19,176 bases of DNA from Burkholderiales bacterium (lineage in GTDB: Bacteria > Pseudomonadota > Gammaproteobacteria > Burkholderiales > Ga0077523): contig JALORJ010000013.1 of NCBI GenBank assembly GCA_025459035.1, forward strand, positions 1 through 19,176, given 5' to 3'. Under the pieces are notes generated by a model. It worked only from the letters and a program-made list of their open reading frames with translations. It was not told the origin of the DNA and made no database searches. Within the stretch, counting starts at the first letter, position 1; each line of letters starts with the position of its first letter. Of this stretch, positions 6,605-14,271 are shown piece by piece. Both the position numbers and the translations under genes were made by a program.

Positions 6605-9600
6605 ATGGCTCTGCTGAACGTTTCCCTCTCGGACAAGTACCTGCTCGACAGCGGGCGCATCTTCCTCACCGGCACGCAGGCGCTGGTGCGGCTGCCGCTG
6701 ATGCAGCAGCGCCGCGACGCGGCCGAGGGTGTGCACACCGGCTGCTACATCTCGGGCTATCGCGGATCGCCGCTCGGCGCGTACGACCAGCAGCTGATGT
6801 CCGCGAAGAAGGTGCTGCAGCAGCACCACATCCACTTCCAGCCGGGCGTCAACGAGGATCTCGCCGCCACGGCGTGCTGGGGCAGTCAGCAGACGCAGCT
6901 CAACGGCCAGAGCGAGTTCGACGGCGTGTTCGCCATCTGGTATGGCAAAGGGCCGGGCGTCGACCGCACCGGGGACGCGTTCCGCCACGGCAACCTCGCC
7001 GGCACCAGCCCGAAGGGCGGCGTCATCTGCCTGATGGGCGACGACCACACCTGCGAGTCGTCGACGACCGCGCACCAGAGCGAGTTCGCGATGGTCGACG
7101 CGATGATCCCGGTGCTCAACCCGGCCGGCGTGCAGGACCTGCTCGACTTCGGCCTCTACGGCTGGGCGCTGTCGCGCTGGTCGGGCTGCTGGGTCGGTCT
7201 GAAGTCGATGAAGGACGTGATCGACGCGACCGCATCGGTCGACGTCGACCCGGGCCGCGTGCAGATCGTGATCCCCGACGACTTCGCGATGCCGGCCGAC
7301 GGCGTGCACATCCGCTTCCCCGATGCGCCGCTCGACCAGGAAGCACGGCTGCACAACGTGAAGATCGAGGCGGTGAAGGCGTTCGCGCGCGCGAACCGCC
7401 TCGATCGCATCGTGCTCGACAGCCCGCAGGCAACGCTCGGCGTGGCCACCTGCGGCAAGTCGTACATGGACGTGCGCCAGGCGCTGCAGTACCTCGGCAT
7501 CGACGACGCCGAGGCGAAGCGGCTGGGCCTGCGCGTGTGGAAGATCGGCATGACGTGGCCGCTCGAACCCGTCGGCGCCCGTGCCTTTGCGCAGGGGCTG
7601 CGCAAGATCGTCGTGGTGGAAGAGAAGCGCGCACTGGTCGAGCCGCAGCTCAAGGAGGTGCTGTACGGCATGGCCGAGGCGCCGGCGCTGGTGGGCAAGC
7701 GCGACGAGCACGGCGCGACGCTGTTCCAGAGCAACGGCGCGCTCGACCCGAACACGATCGCGATCGCGATCGGGCGCCGTCTGCTGGAACACATCGACGA
7801 CGCGCAGCTGCGCGCGCGCGTCGAGGCGCAGGAGCAGCTGCGCGGGCGCGTGCTCGAGAAGCCGGCGATGGACCGCACGCCGTACTTCTGCTCGGGCTGC
7901 CCGCACAGCACCGGCACCAAGGTGCCCGAAGGCAGTCGCGCGGTGGCGGGGATCGGCTGCCACTACATGGCGCAGTGGATGGACCGCAACACCGCCGGCT
8001 ACACGCAGATGGGCGGCGAGGGCGCGAGCTGGATGGGCGAGGCGCCGTTCGTGAAGACGAAGCACATCTTCCAGAACATCGGCGACGGCACGTACTTCCA
8101 CTCGGGTTATCTCGCCGTGCGCGCAGCGGTCGCGTCCGGCGTGACGATGACCTACAAGATCCTCTACAACGACGCGGTCGCGATGACCGGCGGCCAGAAG
8201 CACGACGGCCAGCTGACCGTGCCGCAGATCACGCGGCAGGTGGCTGCCGAAGGTGCGAAGCGCGTCGCGGTGGTGACGGACGAGCCGGAGAAGTACCCGG
8301 CCGATGCCGGCTTCGCGCCCGGCGTGACCGTGCATCACCGCGACGACTACGACGCCGTGCAGCGCGAGTTCCGCGAGATCGAGGGCGTGACGGTCATCGT
8401 CTACGACCAGACCTGCGCCTCCGAGAAGCGGCGGCGGCGCAAGCGCGGCGAGTACCCGGATCCGCCCAAGCGCGCGTTCATCAACGACCTGGTGTGCGAG
8501 GGCTGCGGCGACTGCGGCGTGAAGTCGAACTGCGTGTCGGTGACGCCGCTCGAGACCGAGTTCGGTCGCAAGCGCCTGATCGACCAGTCGTCCTGCAACA
8601 AGGACTACTCGTGCGTGAAGGGCTTCTGCCCGAGCTTCGTCACCGTGCACGGTGGCGGGCTGCGCAAGCCGGTCGCCGCGAAGCCGGCCGGCGAGAACAC
8701 CGAGGTGCTGTTCCCGGCCCTGCCGGAGCCGGTGCAACCGGCGCTCGACGCGCCGTACGGCATTCTCGTGACGGGTGTCGGCGGCACCGGCGTGGTGACC
8801 ATCGGCGCCATCGTCGGCATGGCCGCGCACCTCGAGGGCAAGGGCTTCGGCGGTCTGGACATGGCCGGCCTCGCGCAGAAGGGCGGCGCGGTTTTCAGCC
8901 ATCTGCAGATCGCGCGGCATCCGGACGAGATCCGCACCGTGCGGCTGGGTTCGGGCGGCGCGAGCCTCGTGCTGGGCTGCGACCTCGTCGTGTCGGCCAG
9001 CCAGAAGGCCATGGACATCACCCGTCCGGGCACGAAGATGGTGGTCAACACGCACGAGCAGATCACCGGCGCGTTCACGCGCAACGCCGAGTTCCGCGTG
9101 CCGGGCGCGTCGTTGCGCGACACCGTGCGACACGGCGTCGGTGACGATCACGCCGAGTTCGTCGATGCCACGCGCATTGCGACCGCGCTGATGGGCGACT
9201 CGATCGCGACCAACATGTTCATGCTGGGCTTCGCGGTCCAGCGCGGGCTGGTGCCGGTGTCGGTCGAGGCGATCGACAAGGCGATCGAGCTCAACGGCGC
9301 CGCGGTCAAGATGAACCAGGCCGCGCTGCTGTGGGGCCGCCGTGCCGCGGTCGATCTGAAGGCTGTCGAGCGGCTGATCGCGCCGAAGGCGGTGAAGGTG
9401 CAGAGCACGCGCAAGGCCGAGACGCTGGAGGAGCGCATCGCGCGGCGCCAGGCCTTCCTCACGGACTACCAGAACGCCGCGTGGGCGCAGCGCTACACGG
9501 CGCTGGTCGAGCAGGTGCGCGCCGCCGAGGCCCGCGTCGCGCCCGGCAGCACCGCGCTGACCGACGCCGTCGTGCGCTACTTCTTCAAGCTGATGGCCTA

Positions 9601-10093
9601 CAAGGACGAGTACGAAGTCGCGCGGCTGTACACGAGCGGCGAGTTCGCCGAGAAGCTCGGCGCGCAGTTCGAGGGCGACTACAAGCTGCACTTCCACCTC
9701 GCGCCGCCGCTGTTCAGCAAGCGCGATCCGGTCACCGGCGAGCTGCGCAAGCGCGAGTACGGCCCGTGGGTGTGGCACGCGTTCAAGCTGCTGGCCAAGC
9801 TGCGCGGGCTGCGCGGCACGGCACTGGATGTCTTCGGCTACACGCACGAGCGCCGCACCGAGCGCGCCCTGATCGACACGTACGAGACGACGGTGCGCGA
9901 TCTGCTGGCGAAGCTCGACGCCGGCAACGTCGCGATCGCCGCGCAGATCGCGGCGATCCCCGAGGACATCCGCGGCTACGGGCACGTCAAGGAGCGGCAC
10001 CTGCAGGCGGCGAAGGCGAAGGAGGCGGGGCTGCTGGAGGCGTTCGCAAACCCCGCTTCACGCGACGTCGAAGTCCCGCGCCGCGCCGCCTGA
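6605..10093 (+). CDS. Indolepyruvate:ferredoxin oxidoreductase family protein, single-chain alpha-beta fusion
   Basis: The 1162-residue protein, full length for the fused family, decarboxylates 2-oxo acids (indolepyruvate or other aryl/branched 2-oxo acids) to acyl-CoA with electrons passed to ferredoxin. Residues 1-400 form the pyrimidine-binding half (CYISGYRGSPLGAYDQQL). About 420-600 is the thiamine-diphosphate half, with CSGCPHSTGT (C429), GIGCHYMAQWMD, GEGASW, IGDGTYFHSGY and NDAVAMTGGQ. A cysteine cluster follows (C631, C634, C637, C643, C664, C670, C675) whose spacing departs from the two CxxCxxCxxxCP sets of archaeal IorA but suits iron-sulfur binding. From about 719 (ILVTGVGGTGVVTIG) comes the IorB/gamma domain, then the C-terminal domain usual in the fusion. 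The ATG at 6605 has an ideal AAGGAGG at 6590-6596. The fused form occurs in aerobic Proteobacteria and probably serves amino-acid catabolism. Substrate is not decided by sequence. Confidence 0.95.
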   Translation: MALLNVSLSDKYLLDSGRIFLTGTQALVRLPLMQQRRDAAEGVHTGCYISGYRGSPLGAYDQQLMSAKKVLQQHHIHFQPGVNEDLAATACWGSQQTQLNGQSEFDGVFAIWYGKGPGVDRTGDAFRHGNLAGTSPKGGVICLMGDDHTCESSTTAHQSEFAMVDAMIPVLNPAGVQDLLDFGLYGWALSRWSGCWVGLKSMKDVIDATASVDVDPGRVQIVIPDDFAMPADGVHIRFPDAPLDQEARLHNVKIEAVKAFARANRLDRIVLDSPQATLGVATCGKSYMDVRQALQYLGIDDAEAKRLGLRVWKIGMTWPLEPVGARAFAQGLRKIVVVEEKRALVEPQLKEVLYGMAEAPALVGKRDEHGATLFQSNGALDPNTIAIAIGRRLLEHIDDAQLRARVEAQEQLRGRVLEKPAMDRTPYFCSGCPHSTGTKVPEGSRAVAGIGCHYMAQWMDRNTAGYTQMGGEGASWMGEAPFVKTKHIFQNIGDGTYFHSGYLAVRAAVASGVTMTYKILYNDAVAMTGGQKHDGQLTVPQITRQVAAEGAKRVAVVTDEPEKYPADAGFAPGVTVHHRDDYDAVQREFREIEGVTVIVYDQTCASEKRRRRKRGEYPDPPKRAFINDLVCEGCGDCGVKSNCVSVTPLETEFGRKRLIDQSSCNKDYSCVKGFCPSFVTVHGGGLRKPVAAKPAGENTEVLFPALPEPVQPALDAPYGILVTGVGGTGVVTIGAIVGMAAHLEGKGFGGLDMAGLAQKGGAVFSHLQIARHPDEIRTVRLGSGGASLVLGCDLVVSASQKAMDITRPGTKMVVNTHEQITGAFTRNAEFRVPGASLRDTVRHGVGDDHAEFVDATRIATALMGDSIATNMFMLGFAVQRGLVPVSVEAIDKAIELNGAAVKMNQAALLWGRRAAVDLKAVERLIAPKAVKVQSTRKAETLEERIARRQAFLTDYQNAAWAQRYTALVEQVRAAEARVAPGSTALTDAVVRYFFKLMAYKDEYEVARLYTSGEFAEKLGAQFEGDYKLHFHLAPPLFSKRDPVTGELRKREYGPWVWHAFKLLAKLRGLRGTALDVFGYTHERRTERALIDTYETTVRDLLAKLDAGNVAIAAQIAAIPEDIRGYGHVKERHLQAAKAKEAGLLEAFANPASRDVEVPRRAA

Positions 10094-10110
10094 CGCGCGG
10101 CGCGGTCCCC

Positions 10111-10217
10111 GCCCTGCGCTCCGGCGCGCAGGGCGCCGTGGCTGAACCTGCACGGTCACGAGGTTCGCGACCGGCGTTTCGTTCGAGATCAATGGCCTGC
10201 GCGCTCCGGGCGCGCAG
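10111..10217. repeat. Two related palindromic hairpins downstream of the oxidoreductase gene
   Basis: GCCCTGCGC (10111-10119) pairs with GCGCAGGGC (10126-10134) around a 6-base loop. CTGCGCGC (10197-10204) pairs with GCGCGCAG (10210-10217) around TCCGG. Both copies read roughly CCTGCGC-(GC)-TCCGG-(G)-CGCGCAG, so they are degenerate copies of one palindrome about 85 bases apart. Neither has a T-tract. They may be rho-dependent 3'-end structures, transcript-stabilising REP-like elements, or protein sites. Confidence 0.5.
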
Positions 10218-10238
10218 CGGTCCGCGACGCCTTTGCAG

Positions 10239-10264
10239 GGTGCAGCCGGCGGCCGGGCTGCACC
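10239..10264. other. Third strong hairpin in the 10.1-10.4 kb intergenic region
   Basis: GGTGCAGCC (10239-10247) pairs perfectly with GGCTGCACC (10256-10264) around an 8-base loop. It lies just upstream of the putative promoter of the cyclic-nucleotide operon and has no T-tract. It could insulate the operon from the gene upstream or serve as an operator; the sequence does not decide. Confidence 0.45.
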
Positions 10265-10278
10265 GAGTCCGCGCACGG

Positions 10279-10309
10279 TTGATCAGCGCTGGCGCTTCGT
10301 GCCTATATT
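10279..10309 (+). promoter_or_regulatory. Putative promoter of the regulator-cyclase operon with an internal dyad
   Basis: TTGATC (10279-10284) resembles a -35 box and TATATT (10304-10309) a -10 box, with a 19-base spacer, one to two longer than ideal. TATATT is a rare AT-rich island in this DNA. The spacer contains the inverted repeat AGCGC-TG-GCGCT (10285-10296), positioned to act as a repressor or activator site. Transcription would start near 10316, leaving a leader of about 60 bases before the ATG at 10376. Confidence 0.45.
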
Positions 10310-10375
10310 CCAGACGAATGCGTTCGATCGACGAGACGCGGCACGCGTCCGTACCGGGGAGACGACACGCTGGAC

Positions 10376-11434
10376 ATGGCGCTGGTTTCGGTGGGCGAGG
10401 GCCTGTACGCGGACGCGGTGAGCGACCTGCTGCGCGAGCTGACGCCCGGCTGGCTGTGCGTGCAGCGTGACGTCCGCGATGTCGACGCACCGCTGCCCGA
10501 GGCCGCGCGCGTCGTGCTGGCGATCGTCGAGCGCGCGATGCTGGGCCGCGACCTTGCGCGTGGGGTCGCGGCGCTGCGGCGACGCTTTCCGAAGGTGGTG
10601 GTGCTCGCGATCGACCGTGCCGAGGATGCCTCCGCCGAGCGCGACGGCGCGCACGTCGCCGGCGCGGCAGTCGTGCCCGCGTGGTTCGGGCGCGCCGGGG
10701 TGCGCAGCGCGCTGCAGAGTCTGATCGCGTATGCGGCGACGCTGACGGACCCACGCGGCCGTCGCGCGCTCGACCCGCTGCATCCGACGGCAGGCCGGGA
10801 CGATCCGCCACCCGGCTTCGGTCTGACGGATGCAGAGGAGCAGGTGCTCACGCTGCTCGCGCGCGGTCACACGAATGCCGAGATCGCGAAACGCCGCGGC
10901 GTGGCCGAAGGCACCGTACGCATCCAGGTCAGCGCGGTGCTGCGCAAGCTGGGGGCGCGCAACCGCTTCGAGGCGACATGGATCGCGCTGCGGCTGCCCG
11001 GCGTGCTGCAGCAGCTGGTGTCCGAAGCGCTGGCGGGCGACACCGGGCTGGCGGCGCTCATGCCTCACGTCGACCAGCTCGAACTACGTGCGGGCGATCG
11101 CCTGTTCGCGCGCGGCGACCGCGCCGACGCGATGTATCGCGTGCAGGGCGGACGCTTGCTCCTGCCCGAGATCGACGTCGCGATGCGTCCGGGCGACTGG
11201 TTCGGCGAGATCGGTCTGCTGTCCCCGGACGGACGCCGCACCACCAGCGCCGTCTGCACCGAGGACACGCAGCTGTTCGTGCTGACGGCAGGCAAGGTGC
11301 GGCAGATGTTCTACGTGAGTCCCGAGTTCGCGCTGCACGTCCTGGATCTGGTGACACGGCGGCTTCTGGCGGATCGCGATCGGCATGCGATGCGGTTCAG
11401 GGGGAACGATGGACGACGGCAAGGGCCGCAGTAG
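10376..11434 (+). CDS. LuxR-type regulator with C-terminal cyclic-nucleotide-binding domain
   Basis: The 352-residue protein has three parts. Residues 1-130 look like a degenerate response-regulator receiver (MALVSVGEGLYADAVSDLL, later KVVVLAIDRAE) without the acidic pocket or a clear phospho-Asp. Residues 150-205 are a LuxR/FixJ helix-turn-helix (LTDAEEQVLTLLARGHTNAE, then VAEGTVRIQVSAVLRKLGAR). Residues 225-335 are a cyclic-nucleotide-binding domain with the phosphate-binding cassette FGEIGLLSPDGRRTTSAV (Glu278 and Arg288 placed as in cAMP-binding CRP/PKA-R). CRP-type regulators normally have the sensor first and a winged helix last; a LuxR helix-turn-helix ahead of the sensor is unusual. 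Its last 26 bases overlap the cyclase gene, so the two are translationally coupled. A GGGGAGA about 14 bases before the ATG is a poor ribosome site, so a slightly earlier alternative start is possible. The inferred role is DNA binding controlled by the neighbour's product. Confidence 0.85.
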   Translation: MALVSVGEGLYADAVSDLLRELTPGWLCVQRDVRDVDAPLPEAARVVLAIVERAMLGRDLARGVAALRRRFPKVVVLAIDRAEDASAERDGAHVAGAAVVPAWFGRAGVRSALQSLIAYAATLTDPRGRRALDPLHPTAGRDDPPPGFGLTDAEEQVLTLLARGHTNAEIAKRRGVAEGTVRIQVSAVLRKLGARNRFEATWIALRLPGVLQQLVSEALAGDTGLAALMPHVDQLELRAGDRLFARGDRADAMYRVQGGRLLLPEIDVAMRPGDWFGEIGLLSPDGRRTTSAVCTEDTQLFVLTAGKVRQMFYVSPEFALHVLDLVTRRLLADRDRHAMRFRGNDGRRQGPQ

Positions 11435-14267
11435 AGCACCGACGGGCGCGATCGAGGTCCGCCAGTCGACCGTGATGTTCGTCGATCTGGTCGGTTCGAC
11501 GGCAATGGCCAATCGCCTCGAGGTCGACGACTACGTGGACGTGCTGACCCAGTTCTTCGACGTCGTGGAGTCGGTCGTGATGCGGCACGACGGGTTCAGG
11601 CGCGAACGCATGGGCGACGGCCTGTACGCGCTGTTCGGCTTTCCGGCCGCCCGCGAGGGATCCGCCGAGGCTGCGCTTCGCGCCGCGCTGGAGATCGTCG
11701 GGCAGCTCGCCCGCAAGGACAGCGATCGCCTGCGTGCCCGCATCGGAATCGCCACCGGACGCGTCGTGGTCTTCGCGTACGACACCGCGCTGCCGCCGGT
11801 GCTGATCGGCCCCGCCCCCAACCTCGCGCATCGCCTGCAGTCGCAGGCCGGGATCGGCGACGTGCTGCTGGACGATGCGACGCGCCAGCTGGGCGCGCGG
11901 GCGTTCGAGACAACCGCGCTCGGGCGCCGCGAGATCGAAGGCTTCGACGAACCCGTTGCCGTGCATCTGCTGAGCCGCGAGCGGCCCGAGGTGGATGTGC
12001 CGATGACGAACGCAATGGTCGGCCGCACCGCGGAACTTGGTGTGCTCGAGCGGGCGTGGCAAGACGCGCGCGAAGGTCGTGGACAGGCGGTGTACATGAC
12101 CGCAGAAGCCGGAACCGGCAAGTCGCGCCTTGCCGCGGAACTGGTGCGACGGATACGTCCCGACGCGGGCTGCGTGCTCCCCTACCTCGCATCGGAACGC
12201 TTCGAGAACACGACCCTGTATCCGATCGTGCGCCGGATCGAGATCGACGCGCGCTTCGAAGTCGACGACACGCCGGAGCAGCGTCTGTTCAAGTTCGACG
12301 CACTGCTGGGCGATGCGGACCCGAGGGACGATCGACGCCGTCGGCTCGGTCGCTACGTGGGCGACATGCTCGGTCTGCCGGTGACCGAGCGCTATGGCGC
12401 GATCGACGACACCCCTGAACGCCGACGCGAGCGGCTGCTCGAAGTGCTGCGCGACAACGTCGACGAACTCGTGCGCCACGGGCCGCTGGTGCTGCTGTTC
12501 GAGGACTGGCACTGGACCGACCGCACGACGCGGGATCTGATCGAGATGCTGGTTGTGCACATCGAGTCGCGCCCGGTGCTGCTGCTCGTGACGTCGCGCC
12601 CGGTCGCAGCAGACGAAATGCCGGCCTGGCGCGCACGTGCGAACGCGGTGACGCTCGATGTGGGGCCGTTGACCCACGACGACGTGAGAAAGCTGGTCTT
12701 GCAGGTCGACCGCGACAACCGGCTGTCGCCCGAGGCGGTCGAGTCGATCGTCGTGCGAAGCGAAGGGCTGCCGCTGAATGCGGAGGAGCTCGCACAGCAC
12801 GCGCTCGAAGGCGGCGTCGGGCTGCCGGTGCGCATCGAGGAACTGATCACCGCGCGTCTCGATCGCCTCGGTGCGGCGAAGGAGATCGCCCAGGTCGCCG
12901 CCGTGATCGGCCGTGAGTTCGATGTGTCGCTGGTCGCGGAGGCACTGCGGCGCCCGGTCGACGCGCTGACCGGTGACATCGAGCAGGTCGTGCGCTCGGG
13001 TCTGGTGGTGTCGCGCGGCGAATCCGAGCGGCAGTCGCTCGCGTTCCGCCACGCGCTGATCCAGCAGGCAGCCTATCGGAGTCTCGTGCGCGGCCGGCGC
13101 GAAGAGCTGCACCGCCGCGCAGCGGAGGGCATCGAAAAGCTCGACCCGCAGGCCGCGAAGCTGCGTCCGGAAACCTTGGCATTTCACTACGCCGAAGCCG
13201 GCCTCCCGCATCTGGCGTTGCCCTGCCGCATGGCCGCCGGCGCATCGGCGTTCGCGCGGGCCGCGTTTCCGGAGGCCACCGCGCAGTTCGGCAACGCGCT
13301 GCAGCTCGTGGCCTCTCTCCCGGACGGCCTGGCGAAGCTCGAGGCGGAGTTGGGCGCGCGCATCCAGCACGGCTTGTCGGCGTCGTCGTGGCTCGGGTAC
13401 GCGTCGCCGATCGTGGCCGAGTCGTATCGCCGTGCGCGCGAGCTGTGCGACCTGTTCGGCAACGTCGCCGACCTCTTCCCCGTACTGCGCGGACTGTGGG
13501 CGTTCTACACGGTGCGTGCCCAACCGGACGTCGCGCTCGACCTCGCGCGGCAGTGTCTGCGTCTGGGAGAAGAGACGGGCAAGGTCGAATTCCTGATCGA
13601 AGGCCACGTGACCCTCGGCTATTCGCGCACCTTTGCCGGTGAGCTGGTCGAGGCTGCGACCTCGCTGCGTACCGCCGCCGAGCTTTACCGCGCGAGCGAC
13701 GGCGCGAACCTCGCGTGGCCTGCACCGCAGGACCCGCGCGTGGCGGCGCTGAGCCTGCTGTCGCACAACCTGCTGCTGCAGGGCGATGCTGCCGGCGGCC
13801 GTGCCGCGATCGAGGATGCGATCGCCACGGCCGATGCACTGAACCGACCGTACGAGCGTGCCTTCGCGCACACGTACGCGGCGATGTTCGAGCAGCTCCA
13901 GTCGCGTTTCGAGGACTGTGTGCGCGAGGCCGAGATCGCGATCGCGATCGCGGAGGAGCACAAGATCCTGATCTGGCTTGCCTGCGCGAAGAACCAGTGG
14001 GGTGTCGCCAAGGCGATGCTGGGCGATTTCGAACTCGGCATCGCGACCGCCGAGGGCTGGCTCAAGGCGTACCACGACATGGGCGGCGAGGTGAACGCCG
14101 CATACGTCTACGCGGGGCTGGCCGAGGCTCACGCCAAGGCCGGCGACCTGGCGAAGGCAAAGGAGCGCGCGGCGAAGGCCTTGGAGTTGAGCCGCGCGTA
14201 CGGGGAGTGGTACCTGATGGGGTACTACGAGCGGGTGATGGCGCAGATGAGGGGCGCGACAGGCTGA
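11409..14267 (+). CDS. Class III adenylate/guanylate cyclase fused to AAA/STAND ATPase and helical-repeat domain
   Basis: The 952-residue protein has a cyclase homology domain at about 20-190: STVMFVDLVGSTAMANRL holds metal-binding Asp26, RMGDGLYALFGFP holds Asp70, and PNLAHRLQSQAG supplies Asn138 and Arg142 for transition-state binding. The usual substrate-selecting Lys is replaced by Glu66 and the Asp/Thr of the GDxVN motif by Pro135, so ATP versus GTP cannot be called. From about 203 (MVGRTAELGVLERAWQD) comes an ATPase with Walker A AEAGTGKS (233-239 region, Lys238) and Walker B LVLLFEDWHWTD (Glu365/Asp366). Residues from about 590 on are alpha-helical repeats resembling TPRs (repeated A-E-A-LA and KAKERAAKALELSRAYG). 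This ATPase-linked layout is known in Rhizobiales and Burkholderiales; signals are unknown. The ATG at 11409, with an AGGGGG site 5 bases upstream, is preferred over 11385. It ends 4 bases from the convergent operon. Confidence 0.93.
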   Translation: MDDGKGRSRAPTGAIEVRQSTVMFVDLVGSTAMANRLEVDDYVDVLTQFFDVVESVVMRHDGFRRERMGDGLYALFGFPAAREGSAEAALRAALEIVGQLARKDSDRLRARIGIATGRVVVFAYDTALPPVLIGPAPNLAHRLQSQAGIGDVLLDDATRQLGARAFETTALGRREIEGFDEPVAVHLLSRERPEVDVPMTNAMVGRTAELGVLERAWQDAREGRGQAVYMTAEAGTGKSRLAAELVRRIRPDAGCVLPYLASERFENTTLYPIVRRIEIDARFEVDDTPEQRLFKFDALLGDADPRDDRRRRLGRYVGDMLGLPVTERYGAIDDTPERRRERLLEVLRDNVDELVRHGPLVLLFEDWHWTDRTTRDLIEMLVVHIESRPVLLLVTSRPVAADEMPAWRARANAVTLDVGPLTHDDVRKLVLQVDRDNRLSPEAVESIVVRSEGLPLNAEELAQHALEGGVGLPVRIEELITARLDRLGAAKEIAQVAAVIGREFDVSLVAEALRRPVDALTGDIEQVVRSGLVVSRGESERQSLAFRHALIQQAAYRSLVRGRREELHRRAAEGIEKLDPQAAKLRPETLAFHYAEAGLPHLALPCRMAAGASAFARAAFPEATAQFGNALQLVASLPDGLAKLEAELGARIQHGLSASSWLGYASPIVAESYRRARELCDLFGNVADLFPVLRGLWAFYTVRAQPDVALDLARQCLRLGEETGKVEFLIEGHVTLGYSRTFAGELVEAATSLRTAAELYRASDGANLAWPAPQDPRVAALSLLSHNLLLQGDAAGGRAAIEDAIATADALNRPYERAFAHTYAAMFEQLQSRFEDCVREAEIAIAIAEEHKILIWLACAKNQWGVAKAMLGDFELGIATAEGWLKAYHDMGGEVNAAYVYAGLAEAHAKAGDLAKAKERAAKALELSRAYGEWYLMGYYERVMAQMRGATG

Positions 14268-14271
14268 CCTG

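Noticed and set aside
6533..10000. An 1155-residue minus-strand open frame opposite the oxidoreductase gene
   Set aside because: It is a His/Arg/Asp/Val-rich shadow of a high-GC gene with no domain-like pattern; the plus-strand frame has clear motifs throughout.
10111..10264. Calling the three hairpins intrinsic terminators
   Set aside because: None is followed by a T-tract on either strand.
11397..14132. A 911-residue minus-strand open frame opposite the cyclase gene
   Set aside because: Same shadow effect: low-complexity HRQ-rich composition and no recognisable motif.
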